From G963666705 sp963666705 (GTDB lineage Bacteria > Pseudomonadota > Alphaproteobacteria > CADEGL01), in the NCBI GenBank assembly GCA_963666705.2, contig CAXXKO010000009.1, positions 124,001 through 188,000 of the forward strand: a DNA stretch of 64,000 bases, read 5' to 3'. Of the stretch, positions 54,557-63,831 are shown in pieces (position 1 is the first letter of the stretch; every line of letters begins with the position of its first letter). Made by a program: the position numbers and the translations under genes. The notes below the pieces were generated by a model. That model ran no database searches, was not told the origin of the DNA, and worked only from the letters and a program-made list of their open reading frames with translations.

Positions 54557-55414
54557 CTAAACGGGCGAGCCGCCGTGCCACCAGTGTGCGAATGGGTTCG
54601 CGTGGAGGATGCGGTCGATCGTCTCCTGGGCCACGCGGGGCAGGCGCGTGCCCTCGACGAGGTCGTTGACGCGCTCGAGGCCCGCGACCGATTCCGCGAC
54701 CCGGGAGAAGGGGAAGTCGGTACCCCAGAAGATCTTGCCCACGGCGCCGTACTCCTGAGCCGAGATCAGGGTGTTGTAGAACTGCCAGGGCCGGTACCAG
54801 AGGGCCGAGACCTCGGCATAGACGTTGGGCGTGTGGCGGATCGTCACGACGCATTCGTCGTGCCAGGGATGGCCCATATGCGCCATGACGATCTTGAGGC
54901 CGGGGCGGCGCATGGCCAGGGCATCGACATGGATCGGCCGGCCGAGGTCGATCCCGCAATCGCTGATGTAAGTGACGCCCATGTGGAGGGTGAGCGGCAG
55001 GTCGTGCCGCTCCATGTAGTCGTAGACGGGATCGAGCCGGGGGTCGTCGAGCGGCACGCGATTGTAGATGGGGCCGTACTTGACGCCCTTGAGGCCCAGG
55101 TCCTCGATCGCGTGGGCCAGGCGATCCATGCAGTCGGCCCGGCGCGGGTCGCAATAGGCGAAGCCGACGAACTTGTCCGGGTACTTGGCGACGGCCGCGG
55201 CGCAGGTCTCGTCGTCGCTCTCCACCCCCGCCGAATCACCGTAGCGCAGGGGAAAGATGATGGCCCGGTCGACCGCCGCCATTTCGCGAGCAAGTGTGTC
55301 GGCGTCGGCCTCGAGGCCCACGGCGCCCTGGGGCCGGGCGCGGCCGATCTGCTCGGCATAGCGCGGCCGCAGGTGATGCGGCTCCCAGATGTTGACGTGG
55401 CAATCGACGATCAT
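54557..55414 (-). CDS. Amidohydrolase family 2 protein (ACMSD-like TIM barrel)
   Basis: A 285-residue amidohydrolase-2 protein. ATG 55414 (MIVDCHVNIWEPHHL). The first metal motif reads DCHVN, so the usual HxH is HxN. Other metal/active segments remain: LTLHMGVTY, MAHMGHPWHDE and FWGTDFPFSR (His, His, Asp). Members decarboxylate or hydrolyse aromatic or lactone acids. The altered first motif could change the metal number. It is divergent from a DmdC-like dehydrogenase. Confidence 0.78.
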   Translation of the reverse strand: MIVDCHVNIWEPHHLRPRYAEQIGRARPQGAVGLEADADTLAREMAAVDRAIIFPLRYGDSAGVESDDETCAAAVAKYPDKFVGFAYCDPRRADCMDRLAHAIEDLGLKGVKYGPIYNRVPLDDPRLDPVYDYMERHDLPLTLHMGVTYISDCGIDLGRPIHVDALAMRRPGLKIVMAHMGHPWHDECVVTIRHTPNVYAEVSALWYRPWQFYNTLISAQEYGAVGKIFWGTDFPFSRVAESVAGLERVNDLVEGTRLPRVAQETIDRILHANPFAHWWHGGSPV

Positions 55415-55496
55415 GCGCTGTCCTCCCCTGTCCCTCGGCCATCTTAGGGGCGGCGCGCCGCCATGTGTATGATGGCGCGGGCGGCGGAGGAGAGCC

Positions 55497-57290
55497 ATGG
55501 CGACTGATTTCATCAACCCGCGTGACTTGCGCTTCATGCTCCATGAGCTGCTGGACGTGGAAGCCCTCACGGCCCGGCCGCGCTTCGTCGACCACGGGCG
55601 CGAGACCTTCGACGCGGCGCTGGAGACGGCTTATGCGATCGCGCGCGACCGCTTCGCCCCTTTCAACCAGAAGCAGGACGCGGAGGAGCCCAGGCTCGAA
55701 GAGGGACGGGTCGCGATGGTGCCGGAGATGCGGGCGGCGCTCGATGCTTTCAACGAGGCCGGCTTCGGCGCCGCGCACGTTGACTACGAGCTCGGCGGCA
55801 TGCAGCTCCCCTGGGTCGTCGCGCGGGCCTGCATGAGCTGTTTCGAGGCCGCCAATATCGGCGCCGCCTCCTACCCCATGCTGACCGTGGGTGCCGCCAA
55901 CATGCTCGCCGCTTTCGGCAACCAGGAGCAGAAGGCGCTCTACCTGGGCCCCATGTATAGCGGCCGCTTCTGCGGCACCATGGCTCTCACGGAGCCCCAG
56001 GCCGGCTCCTCCCTCGCCGACATCCGTACCCGCGCCGTGCCGACGGACGAGGGGCATTACCTGATCTCTGGCACCAAGATCTTCATCAGTGGCGGCGACC
56101 ACGAGCTCGCCGAGAACATCGTCCATATGGTCCTCGCCCGCCTTCCCGACGCGCCGCCGGGTGTGAAGGGCATCTCCCTGTTCCTGGTGCCGCGCCTCCT
56201 CGTTGAGGCCGACGGCACGGTGGGCCGGCGCAACGACGTGGCCCTCGCCGGCCTCATCCACAAGATGGGCTGGCGCGGCACGGTCTCGACCATGCTCAAT
56301 TTCGGTGAGCAGGGGGCATGCGCCGGCTATCTGGTGGGCGCGCCCAATCGCGGCCTCGCGCAGATGTTCCACATGATGAACGAGGCCCGCATCGGCGTCG
56401 GCATGTGCGCCGTCGCCCTCGGCACTGCCGGCTACATGGCCGCCCTCGACTACGCCCGCAACCGGCCCCAGGGCCGCCCCACCGGTGCCAAGGACCCCAC
56501 GGCCCCGCCCGTCGCCATCATCGAGCACGCGGACGTGAGGCGCATGCTGCTGGCGCAGAAAGCCTATGTGGAGGGCGCGCTCGCGCTTGGCCTCACCTGC
56601 GCGCGCGCGGTGGACGAGCGCGCCACGGCCGAGGACGAGACGGCGCGGCGGGAGGCAGGGCTCCTCCTCGACATCCTGACGCCGATCATGAAGGCCTGGG
56701 CGTCGGAATGGTGCCTGGAGGCCAACAAGCTCGCCATCCAAGTCCATGGCGGCTACGGCTACACCCGCGAGTACCCGGTCGAGCAATATTACCGCGACGC
56801 CCGCCTCAACCCCATCCACGAGGGCACCAACGGCGTCCAGGCCCTCGACCTCCTGGGCCGCAAGGTGGCGATGGAAGACGGCGCCGCCTTCGCCCTCCTG
56901 TGCCGGGAGATGGGGCGCACGGTCGCCGCGGCGCGCAAAGCCGGTCTCGCGGAATACGCGGACGGGCTCGACCGCGCCATCGCCCGCGCCAGCGAAACCA
57001 CGGCAGCGCTTCTGGCCGCGCGGGGGAACATCGCCCTCGCGCTCGCCAACGCCAGCGTCTATCTCGACATGCTGGGCCACACGGTGGTGGCCTGGATGTG
57101 GCTGCGCCAGGCCCTCGCCGCCACGGAAGGCGGGCGCGGGGCGACGGGGCCTGAGCGCGACTTCTACGACGGCAAGCTCGCCGCCTGCCGCTACTTCTTC
57201 CGCTGGGAGTTGCCCAAGACCGAGGCCCAGGCGGCGCTCCTGCAAAGCCTTGACGACACCTGTCTCGCGGTGCGCGACGCGCAGCTCTGA
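55497..57290 (+). CDS. Acyl-CoA dehydrogenase, DmdC-like (methylmercaptopropionyl-CoA dehydrogenase family)
   Basis: A 597-residue long-type acyl-CoA dehydrogenase with an extra C-terminal domain, the architecture of DmdC and related enzymes. FAD-contact segment MALTEPQAGSSLADIRTRA (about 162) and substrate loop IHKMGWRGTVSTMLNFGE are visible. The probable catalytic base is in NPIHEGTNGVQALDLLGRK (Glu). The DMSP substrate is not implied; many homologues act on medium-chain acyl-CoAs. It is divergent from the amidohydrolase, 82 bp away. Confidence 0.87.
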   Translation: MATDFINPRDLRFMLHELLDVEALTARPRFVDHGRETFDAALETAYAIARDRFAPFNQKQDAEEPRLEEGRVAMVPEMRAALDAFNEAGFGAAHVDYELGGMQLPWVVARACMSCFEAANIGAASYPMLTVGAANMLAAFGNQEQKALYLGPMYSGRFCGTMALTEPQAGSSLADIRTRAVPTDEGHYLISGTKIFISGGDHELAENIVHMVLARLPDAPPGVKGISLFLVPRLLVEADGTVGRRNDVALAGLIHKMGWRGTVSTMLNFGEQGACAGYLVGAPNRGLAQMFHMMNEARIGVGMCAVALGTAGYMAALDYARNRPQGRPTGAKDPTAPPVAIIEHADVRRMLLAQKAYVEGALALGLTCARAVDERATAEDETARREAGLLLDILTPIMKAWASEWCLEANKLAIQVHGGYGYTREYPVEQYYRDARLNPIHEGTNGVQALDLLGRKVAMEDGAAFALLCREMGRTVAAARKAGLAEYADGLDRAIARASETTAALLAARGNIALALANASVYLDMLGHTVVAWMWLRQALAATEGGRGATGPERDFYDGKLAACRYFFRWELPKTEAQAALLQSLDDTCLAVRDAQL

Positions 57291-57297
57291 GGGTGGC

Positions 57298-58272
57298 TCA
57301 ACCCCTGACGAACAGCTTGGGCTCGAGGTCGATGAGGGGCTCGAGGCCGGATTCCGTCACCACCACGGGCATGGAGCAGCAGACGGCGCCGAAGCCCTCC
57401 TTGTAGAGGGCCGGGACAACGTGGAAGCACATGCCGGGCTCGAGCACCCGGTCGTCGCCGGGGCGCATGTTCATGAGGCGGTCCTCGCTCCAGCATGGGC
57501 CGAAGGCGAGGCCGATGCCGTAGGCGGCGCGGACGACGAAATATCGCCGAAGCCGGCGTGCTCGATCGGCTCGCGCACGGCCGCGTCGGCCTCGCCCGAG
57601 GTCATGCCCGGCCGGATGTGCGTGAGGGCACCTTCGAGCCCGGCCTCCGAGGCCCCGTGGAAGCGCTTCAGCGCGTCCGAGGGCGGGCCGACGACCGAGA
57701 CCCGGAAGCAGGGCGCGTAATAGCGCGCGACCGAGCAGGCCATCTCCGTGTTGACCATCTCGCCCGTGCGGATCGGCGCCCCGGCCCAGCTGCTGTGGGC
57801 CATGAAGCTGCGTGCGCCGCAGGTGACGAAGGGCCCCTGCGGCATGGGGCCGCTGCCCTCACGGATGGCCGCCGCCGTGAGGATGGCGCCGATCTCCCGG
57901 TCCGTGACCCCCGCCGCGACCGCTGCGATTCCGGCGCGCAAGGCCGCGGCGGTGACGGCGCCAGCACGCTTCATGTATGCGATCTCGGCCGGGCCCTTGA
58001 TGTTGCGCATCCCTTCGACGAGGCCGGTCGAATCGAGGAAGGTGGCGTCGGGAAGCGCCGCTTCCGACCGGTGCTGGTAATCGGCGTGGAAGAACCAGCC
58101 CTGGCGCTCGATGCCGATGCGCGCGCGCTCCCGACCCTGCTCCATCAGGGTGCCGGCGAGGATGTGTATCGGATCCGATTCGTCCGGCACACCCACGCCC
58201 TCCTTGACCCACGCGGTGGCGGCGAGGGTACGCACGTTGCTGAGCTCGGTCTGGCGCACGACCCAGCAGGCG
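57298..58272 (-). pseudogene. M24 (creatinase/Xaa-Pro) peptidase-like gene, truncated and frameshifted
   Basis: The frame from 58272 reads ACWVVRQTELSNVRTLAATAW, then a pita-bread-fold region (GTLMEQGRERARIGIE; GMRNIKGPAEIAYMKRAG; GASEAGLEGALTHIRPGMTSGEAD) down to HAGFGD. There a one-base deletion near 57543 shifts it: the next frame continues as YFVVRAAYGIGLAF and RPGDDRVLEPGMCFHVVPAL to a stop at 57298. The N-terminus is cut by the IS6 element. It is therefore non-functional, unless the frameshift is a sequencing error. Confidence 0.75.
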
Positions 58273-59078
58273 GGCGCTGTCAGAGCAAATTTGCTTGAGC
58301 CGGCGCAGGGCATTCCGTAGCGTCTGGGGATGCAAAATCCCTTCCGCTATTTCAACAGTTCGGCTGAGGTGATCCGCCTCGCAGTGATGATGTACATCCG
58401 TTATCCGCTGTCGCTTCGGCAGGTTGAGGATCTGCTGTTCGAACGTGGCATCGACATCTGCCACGAGACGGTTCGGTTCTGGTGGAACCGGTTCGGTCCG
58501 ATGTTCGCTGCCGAGATCAGAAAGCGTCGCGTTCAACACGGGTCGTATTCGTGCTGGCGCTGGCACCTGGACGAGGTGTTCGTGCGGATCAATGGCGAGA
58601 CGTATTATCTCTGGCGCGCGGTCGATCACGAAGGCGAGGTGCTCGAGGTCTTCGTCACGAAGCGCCGGGATCGCAGGGCTGCGCTCAAATTTCTGAAGCG
58701 TGCGATGATACGCTACGGTCGACCGCAGTCGGTCGTCACGGATCGTCTTCGGTCATACCGGGCGGCGATGAAGGTGATCGGCAACACCGCCGATCAGACC
58801 TGTGGCCGCTGGCTCAACAACCGGGCCGAAAATTCACATCAGCCGTTCCGGCGACGAGAGCGTGCGATGGCGAAATTCAGGGACATCAAGACCCTGCAGA
58901 AGTTCGCATCCGCTCATGCCTCGATCCACAATCATTTCAACCACGACCGTCACCTCAACCGCCGAGACATTTTCAAGCAGAACCGCTCGACCGCCCTGGC
59001 CGAATGGCGCCGGCTGGCGGCGTGAAAATTACCAGTTGCCGGAATTTGCACACCGGTTCGCGTTTGTCTGACAGCGCC
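58273..59078 (+). mobile_element. IS6-family insertion sequence
   Basis: 806 bp. 12-bp inverted repeats GGCGCTGTCAGA (58273-58284) and TCTGACAGCGCC (59067-59078). The 8 bp on either side differ (AGCAGGCG and CCTCCGAC), so no target duplication is present. IS6 elements make replicative adjacent deletions, which would explain why both neighbours are truncated at the IS ends. Confidence 0.9.
58330..59025 (+). CDS. IS6-family DDE transposase
   Basis: A 231-residue transposase with the compact IS6/IS26 layout: LSLRQVEDLLFERGIDICHETVRFWWNRFG (helix-turn-helix), WHLDEVFVRINGETYYLWRAVD (first Asp), VVTDRLRSYRAAM (second Asp) and NNRAENSHQPFRRRERAM (Glu). It is complete and in frame. Confidence 0.94.
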   Translation: MQNPFRYFNSSAEVIRLAVMMYIRYPLSLRQVEDLLFERGIDICHETVRFWWNRFGPMFAAEIRKRRVQHGSYSCWRWHLDEVFVRINGETYYLWRAVDHEGEVLEVFVTKRRDRRAALKFLKRAMIRYGRPQSVVTDRLRSYRAAMKVIGNTADQTCGRWLNNRAENSHQPFRRRERAMAKFRDIKTLQKFASAHASIHNHFNHDRHLNRRDIFKQNRSTALAEWRRLAA

Positions 59079-59586
59079 CCTCCGACAGATCGTTATGCGG
59101 ATCGACGTCCATCCAGGTCGCCTGCTGTTCGAGCTCAACCGGGAGAACGTCTGCTGCCTCCTCGGTTGCGAGGTCAAATTGGAAGGCGATCATGGTGATG
59201 CGAAGCGGCCGCTCACGATCGAAGTTCCGTTCGCCATCAAACGTCGCGGGGTCGAGGCACGGATCGTTCTTGGTGATAGCCGATCAGCCTCGCCCTGCCC
59301 CGATGACAACCTTATCAATGCCATCGCCAAGGCGCACGGCTGGTTCGAACAATTGACCTCGGGTAAAGCCAGCAGCATTCAGGAAATCGCATCATCGGAA
59401 GGGCTGGCTAGATCGGATATGAGCCTGGCCTTGCCGTTAACGTTCCTCGCGCCTGATATCGTCGATACCATCGTCGCCGGCAGGCAGCCGGTCGATCTGA
59501 CCTGGGAAAAGCTAAGGCGGACACTTCCCCTGCCCTCCTGTTGGCGCAAGCAGCGATGTCTCCTCGGGTTCGACCAGCCCGAATAA
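59079..59586 (+). pseudogene. Serine recombinase (resolvase), C-terminal remnant
   Basis: The open frame from the IS6 end encodes IVMRIDVHPGRLLFEL, LTIEVPFAIKRRGVEARIVLGD, AIAKAHGWFEQLTSGKASSIQEIASSEGL and APDIVDTIVAGRQPVDLTWEKLRR. This is the C-terminal tail of large phage/island serine recombinases. The catalytic N-terminal domain is missing, cut by the IS6 insertion. The adjacent CAT tRNA 3' end 200 bp away fits a decayed genomic-island edge. Confidence 0.72.
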
Positions 59587-59782
59587 ACCCATCATCGCAA
59601 CCGGTAAGCCTGATGGTTTAGTGGTCGAAATCGGCCAAGAGAGACGGGTGCGCAATCCGCCCGAACTGGCGCCGGATCGGCGTCTCTCCACGACACCTCC
59701 ACCGACGAACAGCCCCGAAACCCGCAGAGAACCGCGGCTCCCCGGCACGTCCTCAACAGAGACGCCAAACCGGCAGGGTGGG

Positions 59783-59859
59783 TGGTGGGCCCGGCAGGAC
59801 TCGAACCTGCGACAACACCGTTATGAGCGGTGCGTTCTAACCAACTGAACTACGGGCCC
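59783..59859 (-). tRNA. tRNA with CAT anticodon (elongator Met or lysidine-modified Ile2)
   Basis: The minus strand shows a full cloverleaf: acceptor GGGCCCG pairing with CGGGCCC, D-loop TAGTTCAGTTGGTTAGA, anticodon stem CACCG/CGGTG around CTCATAA, T-loop GTTCGAGTC, discriminator A and an encoded CCA. The G1-C72 pair rules out initiator tRNA. Met versus Ile2 cannot be settled by eye. It is 19 bp from the hydrolase stop on the same strand. Confidence 0.92.
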
Positions 59860-59878
59860 CGATGACCGGTCCGCGGCA

Positions 59879-61075
59879 CTACCTATAACAGCGCCGGCCG
59901 ATTTGGAACAGGCTCGGCGCGGCCTCAAACGATTTGGTCGAGCACCGGCGCACCCATGTCCCCCCGGCGCCGAGCAGGTCGAGCAGCCGGCGGTAGGGCG
60001 CGTCGTCGATCCTGAGGCCGAGAGCGGTCGTGAAGTGGCCCCGCCGGCGGATGAAGCGGTTGGCCTCGGGCACGGCCCAGGCCGCCGCCAGGGCAAGGCC
60101 CTCGCGAAAGGGCACCACGTCGTCGGCATCGCCGAGCAGCATGACGATGCGCTCGGACGGGATGGCGGGCGCGCCGGACGGCTCCAGGAGCGGCGCCCAG
60201 CGCTCCGCCTCGGCGCGGGTCCAGCCGGCTTCGCCCAGGGCCTCGGGCACGCCGAGGGCGCTCGGCAGGCTGCCCGAGAAACCGACGGCGCCGATCGACG
60301 CGCTGGCCGTCACCAGGAACAAGGCGTCGGGCCGCATGGAATCCGGCCAGGCCCGTGCCGCCGTCGCCAGGCGCTGCGCGGTGAGCGCGCCGAGGCTGAC
60401 CCCGGCGAGGGCCACCGGCTCGTCGCCGAAGGCCTTGGCCCAGGCGATCAGGTGGCCGAGCTTGAGGACGGCGGCGTGGGTGAAATCGATGAGGGCCATC
60501 GGGCCGCCGGCGAAGACCGGCTCGCCGCCATACATGCCCGGCAATGCGCGGTGGCCGTGCCAGGGCGCCTCCGGCTGGATGACCCGGCAGCCGGCCTCGA
60601 TCAGGGGTGCCGGCGGCTCCGCGAGGCCGCGCCACATCTCCGGCTCCATGCCCACGCCGTGGGCGAGGATGACGGTGGCGCGCGGGCGCGCGGGCTCATA
60701 GACCCGGGCGCGCAGCCCGTCGCCCTCGGCCAGGGGCACCGGTGCTGGCGCGCGCAGCCAGGAGACCCGGCCCAAACGGGTCTCGAAGCCTCGGGAGCGC
60801 TCGAATCCGGGCGCCGGCGACGGCGCGAAGGCCGCCTCGGGATCGCGGAGGCGGGCGCCATGGCGCGCCTCGACCGCCGCCTCTCCAGCCACGTCGAAGC
60901 GCACGGCCGGCCCGCGCCTCACCGCGTGGAGCGGCGCACAGATCAGGCGGCCGAGCATCAGGGCATGGGCCGCCGCTTCGCGCCGCCCCTCGACGAGCGC
61001 GAGCGCCCCCTCTCGCCGCGCGCGGCCACCGAACAGCGCATCCTCCCACCGGCAATTATCACCTTGACATAGCAC
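59879..61075 (-). CDS. Alpha/beta hydrolase (ABHD18-like), N-terminus uncertain
   Basis: Up to 398 residues, from GTG 61075. Core motifs are ATVILAHGVGMEPEMWRG, the nucleophile elbow LAGVSLGALTAQRLA and the late His in RRRGHFTTALGLR. The first 13 or so codons run through sequence that looks like the end of the adjacent IS1595-type element (CTATGTCAAGGTGATAATTG), so the native start was probably changed by that insertion. The first in-frame ATG is at about residue 40. Function otherwise unknown. Confidence 0.68.
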   Translation of the reverse strand: MLCQGDNCRWEDALFGGRARREGALALVEGRREAAAHALMLGRLICAPLHAVRRGPAVRFDVAGEAAVEARHGARLRDPEAAFAPSPAPGFERSRGFETRLGRVSWLRAPAPVPLAEGDGLRARVYEPARPRATVILAHGVGMEPEMWRGLAEPPAPLIEAGCRVIQPEAPWHGHRALPGMYGGEPVFAGGPMALIDFTHAAVLKLGHLIAWAKAFGDEPVALAGVSLGALTAQRLATAARAWPDSMRPDALFLVTASASIGAVGFSGSLPSALGVPEALGEAGWTRAEAERWAPLLEPSGAPAIPSERIVMLLGDADDVVPFREGLALAAAWAVPEANRFIRRRGHFTTALGLRIDDAPYRRLLDLLGAGGTWVRRCSTKSFEAAPSLFQIGRRCYR

Positions 61076-61117
61076 AGGTGGCGGGCCATATAAAGGATAT
61101 CAACTGGAGATATCCCG

Positions 61118-61261
61118 ATGAGCGACTTCTCAAACCCAATCTTCCACGACGAAACCAAAGCCCGCAAATGGCTCGAGGCGCGGCTGTGGCCCGATGGCCC
61201 CATATGCCCTCACTGCGGCACGGTTGACGAAGCAACGCTCATGAAGGGCAAGTCCCATCGC
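61118..61261 (+). pseudogene. IS1595-type transposase gene, 5' part (split by IS21)
   Basis: Encodes MSDFSNPIFHDETKARKWLE and a zinc-ribbon half (CPHCG) up to GKSHR, then is cut by the IS21 element at 61262. The 3' part resumes at 63832. Removing the IS21 and one copy of the 8-bp duplication restores a continuous frame (GKSHR-PGLYQCNAC). Confidence 0.85.
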
Positions 61262-61452
61262 TGTCAATGGCGGAGCAAAAAGGGACCACCTCGGCGGTGT
61301 AAGAAGGGACCGCTTGGCGGCTGCGGGCTTGTCCCCGTAGTCCACGGGAGGGCCCCGCGCGCGACGCGGCGTGCCCTCAACAGGCTGACGCGGCGGCGCG
61401 CGCGGGAGGGACCTGTGGGCCCACGGGGTCAAGCGTGGGCTGGGTGGTCGGT

Positions 61453-62217
61453 TCAGTTAGCAGTCGGGGTTTGACGCCTGCGGCTCTGGTTGAGCCTGTA
61501 GCTGTCACCGTTCATCTCGAGGATGTTGACGTGGTGGGTGAGGCGATCGAGGAGCGCGCCGGTGAGGCGCTCGGAGCCGAACACCTCGGTCCATTCGTCG
61601 AAGGGCAGATTGGTGGTGACCAGGGTCGAGCCCCGCTCGTAGCGTTGGCTGAACACCTCGAACAACAGCTCGGCGCCGGTCTTCGACAGCGGCACGAAGC
61701 CGAGTTCGTCGACGATCAGAAGCTTGTAGGTGGCGAGCTTCTTCTGGAACCTCAGCAGCTGCTTGTCATCGCGGGCCTCGATGAGTTCGTGGACCAGCGC
61801 GGCGGCGGTGATGAAGCCGACCGAGAGGCCCTTCTGGCAGGCCGCCAGGCCGAGACCGAGGGCGATGTGGGTCTTGCCGGTCCCACTGTTGCCGAGCGCG
61901 ATGAGGTTCTCGCGGCGCTCGATGTACTCGCAGCGGGCCAGCTCCAGGACCAGCGCCTTGTTGAGCGAGGGGATGACCTTGAAGTCGAAGCTGTCGAGGC
62001 TCTTGACCACGGGGAAGCGCGCCGCCTTGATGCGCCGCTCGACCATGCGGCGCTCGCGGTCGATCAGCTCGAGCTCGGCGAGTCTCAACAGGTAGCGGAC
62101 GTGATCGACGCCTTCCGAGGCGCACTGCCGGGCGATCTTGTCGTACTCGCGCAGGAAGGTCGGCAGCTTCAGCGTCTCGAGGTGGTGGGCGAGCAGCACT
62201 TGCGGTGTGTCGGTCAT
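61453..62217 (-). CDS. istB: IS21 helper ATPase IstB
   Basis: A 254-residue AAA+ ATPase. Walker A GNSGTGKTH (about 106-114), Walker B YKLLIVDELGF and the sensor region STLVTTNLPFDEW are present. It opens MTDTPQVLLAHHLETLKLPT. Its start overlaps the istA stop by ATGA, so it is translationally coupled. It directs target choice for IstA. Confidence 0.95.
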   Translation of the reverse strand: MTDTPQVLLAHHLETLKLPTFLREYDKIARQCASEGVDHVRYLLRLAELELIDRERRMVERRIKAARFPVVKSLDSFDFKVIPSLNKALVLELARCEYIERRENLIALGNSGTGKTHIALGLGLAACQKGLSVGFITAAALVHELIEARDDKQLLRFQKKLATYKLLIVDELGFVPLSKTGAELLFEVFSQRYERGSTLVTTNLPFDEWTEVFGSERLTGALLDRLTHHVNILEMNGDSYRLNQSRRRQTPTAN

Positions 62218-63713
62218 GCGCCGAGCCCCGACAGCAGGCTCATGTACGACTTGGCGGACGTCATCGCGACCCGGGCGCGCGGCAGATACGGATAGACGTC
62301 GAGGTTGAGCCTGGGCGGCCGCCGCTCGATGCGGCACAGTACCAGGTGCTTCACCGCATCAAAGCCGATTGCGCCGAGCCGCAGGGCGTCGCCGACCGCA
62401 CCCTCGACCTCCTCGAGCCGGAAGGTCTCCAGTAGACGGAGCACCTGGACGTACTCGCGCTTGCCTGCCTTGCCCATACGAGCTTCGAGGAGCCGCCGCA
62501 GAGTGATGAAGGCCTCGGGCAGGTCCCAGCCCGCCAATGGCGCGGCCTGGTCGAGGGCGCCGATCTTCTGCTCGATCAAGGGCAGGTAATGCAGCGGGTC
62601 GAAGATCAGGTCCTCGCTGTCGTAGGACCGGCGGTGCCGGGCGATCACCTCGGCCCCGCAGCTGATCACCACCTCATCGACGTAGCCCCGGATGAGCACC
62701 TCACGGTGGCCGTAGGCCACGGGCACGGAATAGTCGTTGCTGCGGTAACGCACCAGCGACAGCGAACTCGCCCGTCCAGGGCGCTTATCGCAGGCATCAT
62801 AGGGAGCAGGCGGCAATGGCAAGAGAACTTGACGATCCCGCTCGAGACGCTCGCCGATGGTCTCCTTGTGGCCCCGCAGCCGCGCCGCCTGGCGCCGGCG
62901 GCACTGTTCGGCGAGAGCATCGTTGAGGGCCGCGAAGCTCTCGGCACGCGGGACGGGGACCAGGAAGTTCCGCCGGATGAAGCCGACCAGTCCCTCGACC
63001 TTGCCCTTGTCGTTGCCCTTGCCCGGCCGGCCGAACCTGTCCTCGAACAGATAGTGGGACTGAAGCTCCGTGAAGACGCGCGTTCGCTGCCGCTTCCCAT
63101 CGCCCAGGATCCGGGCAACCGCCAGCTTGGTGTTGTCGTACAGGATGGATCGGGGGACGCCGCCGAAGAAGGCAAACGCCGCGTTGTGGCCATCGCAGAA
63201 TGCTTCGGTCGTCTCCGCCGGATAGGCCGCAACAAAGCAACCATCACTGTGGGGAAGGTCGAAGGCAAGGAAGTGGATCTTCCGTAACGCGCCGCCGATC
63301 ACCGCCATCGCTTCGCCGAAGTCCGCCTGGGCGTGACCGGGGGAATGGGAGAGTGGCACGAACACCTCACGCGACCGAAGCCCCTGCTCACGAACGTAGT
63401 CCTTCACGATGGTGTAGCCGCCCGTGAAACCGTACTCGTCCCGGAGGCGGTCGAAGATGCGCTTCGCAGTGTGCCGTTGCTTGCGGTGGCTGGTCCGATC
63501 GTCTTCCAAGATCCGATCGATGATTCCCGTGAACGGACCCAGCTTTGGCCGCCTCGGCGGCGCGCTTCGGCGATACCCTGGCGGCACCGAGAACGACAGC
63601 ATCTTACGGACCGTCTTGCGGTCTACACCAAACACCCGCGAGGCCTCGCGGGTGCTCATCCCCTCGACATGACACGCCCGCCGAACCCGTGCGTACAACT
63701 CCACCCGATACAT
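62214..63713 (-). CDS. istA: IS21 transposase IstA
   Basis: A 499-residue integrase-type transposase; ATG 63713 (MYRVELYARVRRACHVEGMS) is chosen for family agreement. The N-terminal HTH reads STREASRVFGVDRKTVRKML. Catalytic DDE: Asp in GHAQADFGEAM, Asp in SILYDNTKLAVAR and Glu in NDKGKVEGLVGFIR. It overlaps istB by 4 bp. It appears intact. Confidence 0.95.
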   Translation of the reverse strand: MYRVELYARVRRACHVEGMSTREASRVFGVDRKTVRKMLSFSVPPGYRRSAPPRRPKLGPFTGIIDRILEDDRTSHRKQRHTAKRIFDRLRDEYGFTGGYTIVKDYVREQGLRSREVFVPLSHSPGHAQADFGEAMAVIGGALRKIHFLAFDLPHSDGCFVAAYPAETTEAFCDGHNAAFAFFGGVPRSILYDNTKLAVARILGDGKRQRTRVFTELQSHYLFEDRFGRPGKGNDKGKVEGLVGFIRRNFLVPVPRAESFAALNDALAEQCRRRQAARLRGHKETIGERLERDRQVLLPLPPAPYDACDKRPGRASSLSLVRYRSNDYSVPVAYGHREVLIRGYVDEVVISCGAEVIARHRRSYDSEDLIFDPLHYLPLIEQKIGALDQAAPLAGWDLPEAFITLRRLLEARMGKAGKREYVQVLRLLETFRLEEVEGAVGDALRLGAIGFDAVKHLVLCRIERRPPRLNLDVYPYLPRARVAMTSAKSYMSLLSGLGA

Positions 63714-63831
63714 CCCCCCCGCCTTCCAGTCAGAGCAACCCTGACAGAAGGCTATACGCGGTCCCATTTTGGTCCGCCGCAGCCGGATCGACCGGCCGCT
63801 TCAGTGGGGGATTATTGCTCTGCCGTTCTCA

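Larger units (their letters stand above)
61262..63831 (-). mobile_element. IS21-family insertion sequence
   Basis: 2570 bp with istA and istB. Ends are TGTCAATGGCGGAGCAAAA (left) and the reverse complement TGAGAACGGCAGAGCAATA (right), an imperfect inverted repeat beginning TG, as in the family. The target duplication is CCCATCGC (61254-61261 and 63832-63839), 8 bp. It is inserted in an IS1595-type transposase gene. Confidence 0.93.

Noticed and set aside
57530..57560. Programmed frameshift in the M24 peptidase
   Set aside because: There is no slippery heptamer or downstream pseudoknot at the shift. The simplest reading is a single-base deletion, and the gene is also truncated by the IS.
59079..59586. 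An intact site-specific recombinase
   Set aside because: Only the C-terminal tail is present; the serine catalytic domain is missing.
61118..61474. A 118-codon ORF running from the IS1595-type start into the IS21 end
   Set aside because: Its second half is IS21 terminal sequence read by chance; the real frame is interrupted at 61262.
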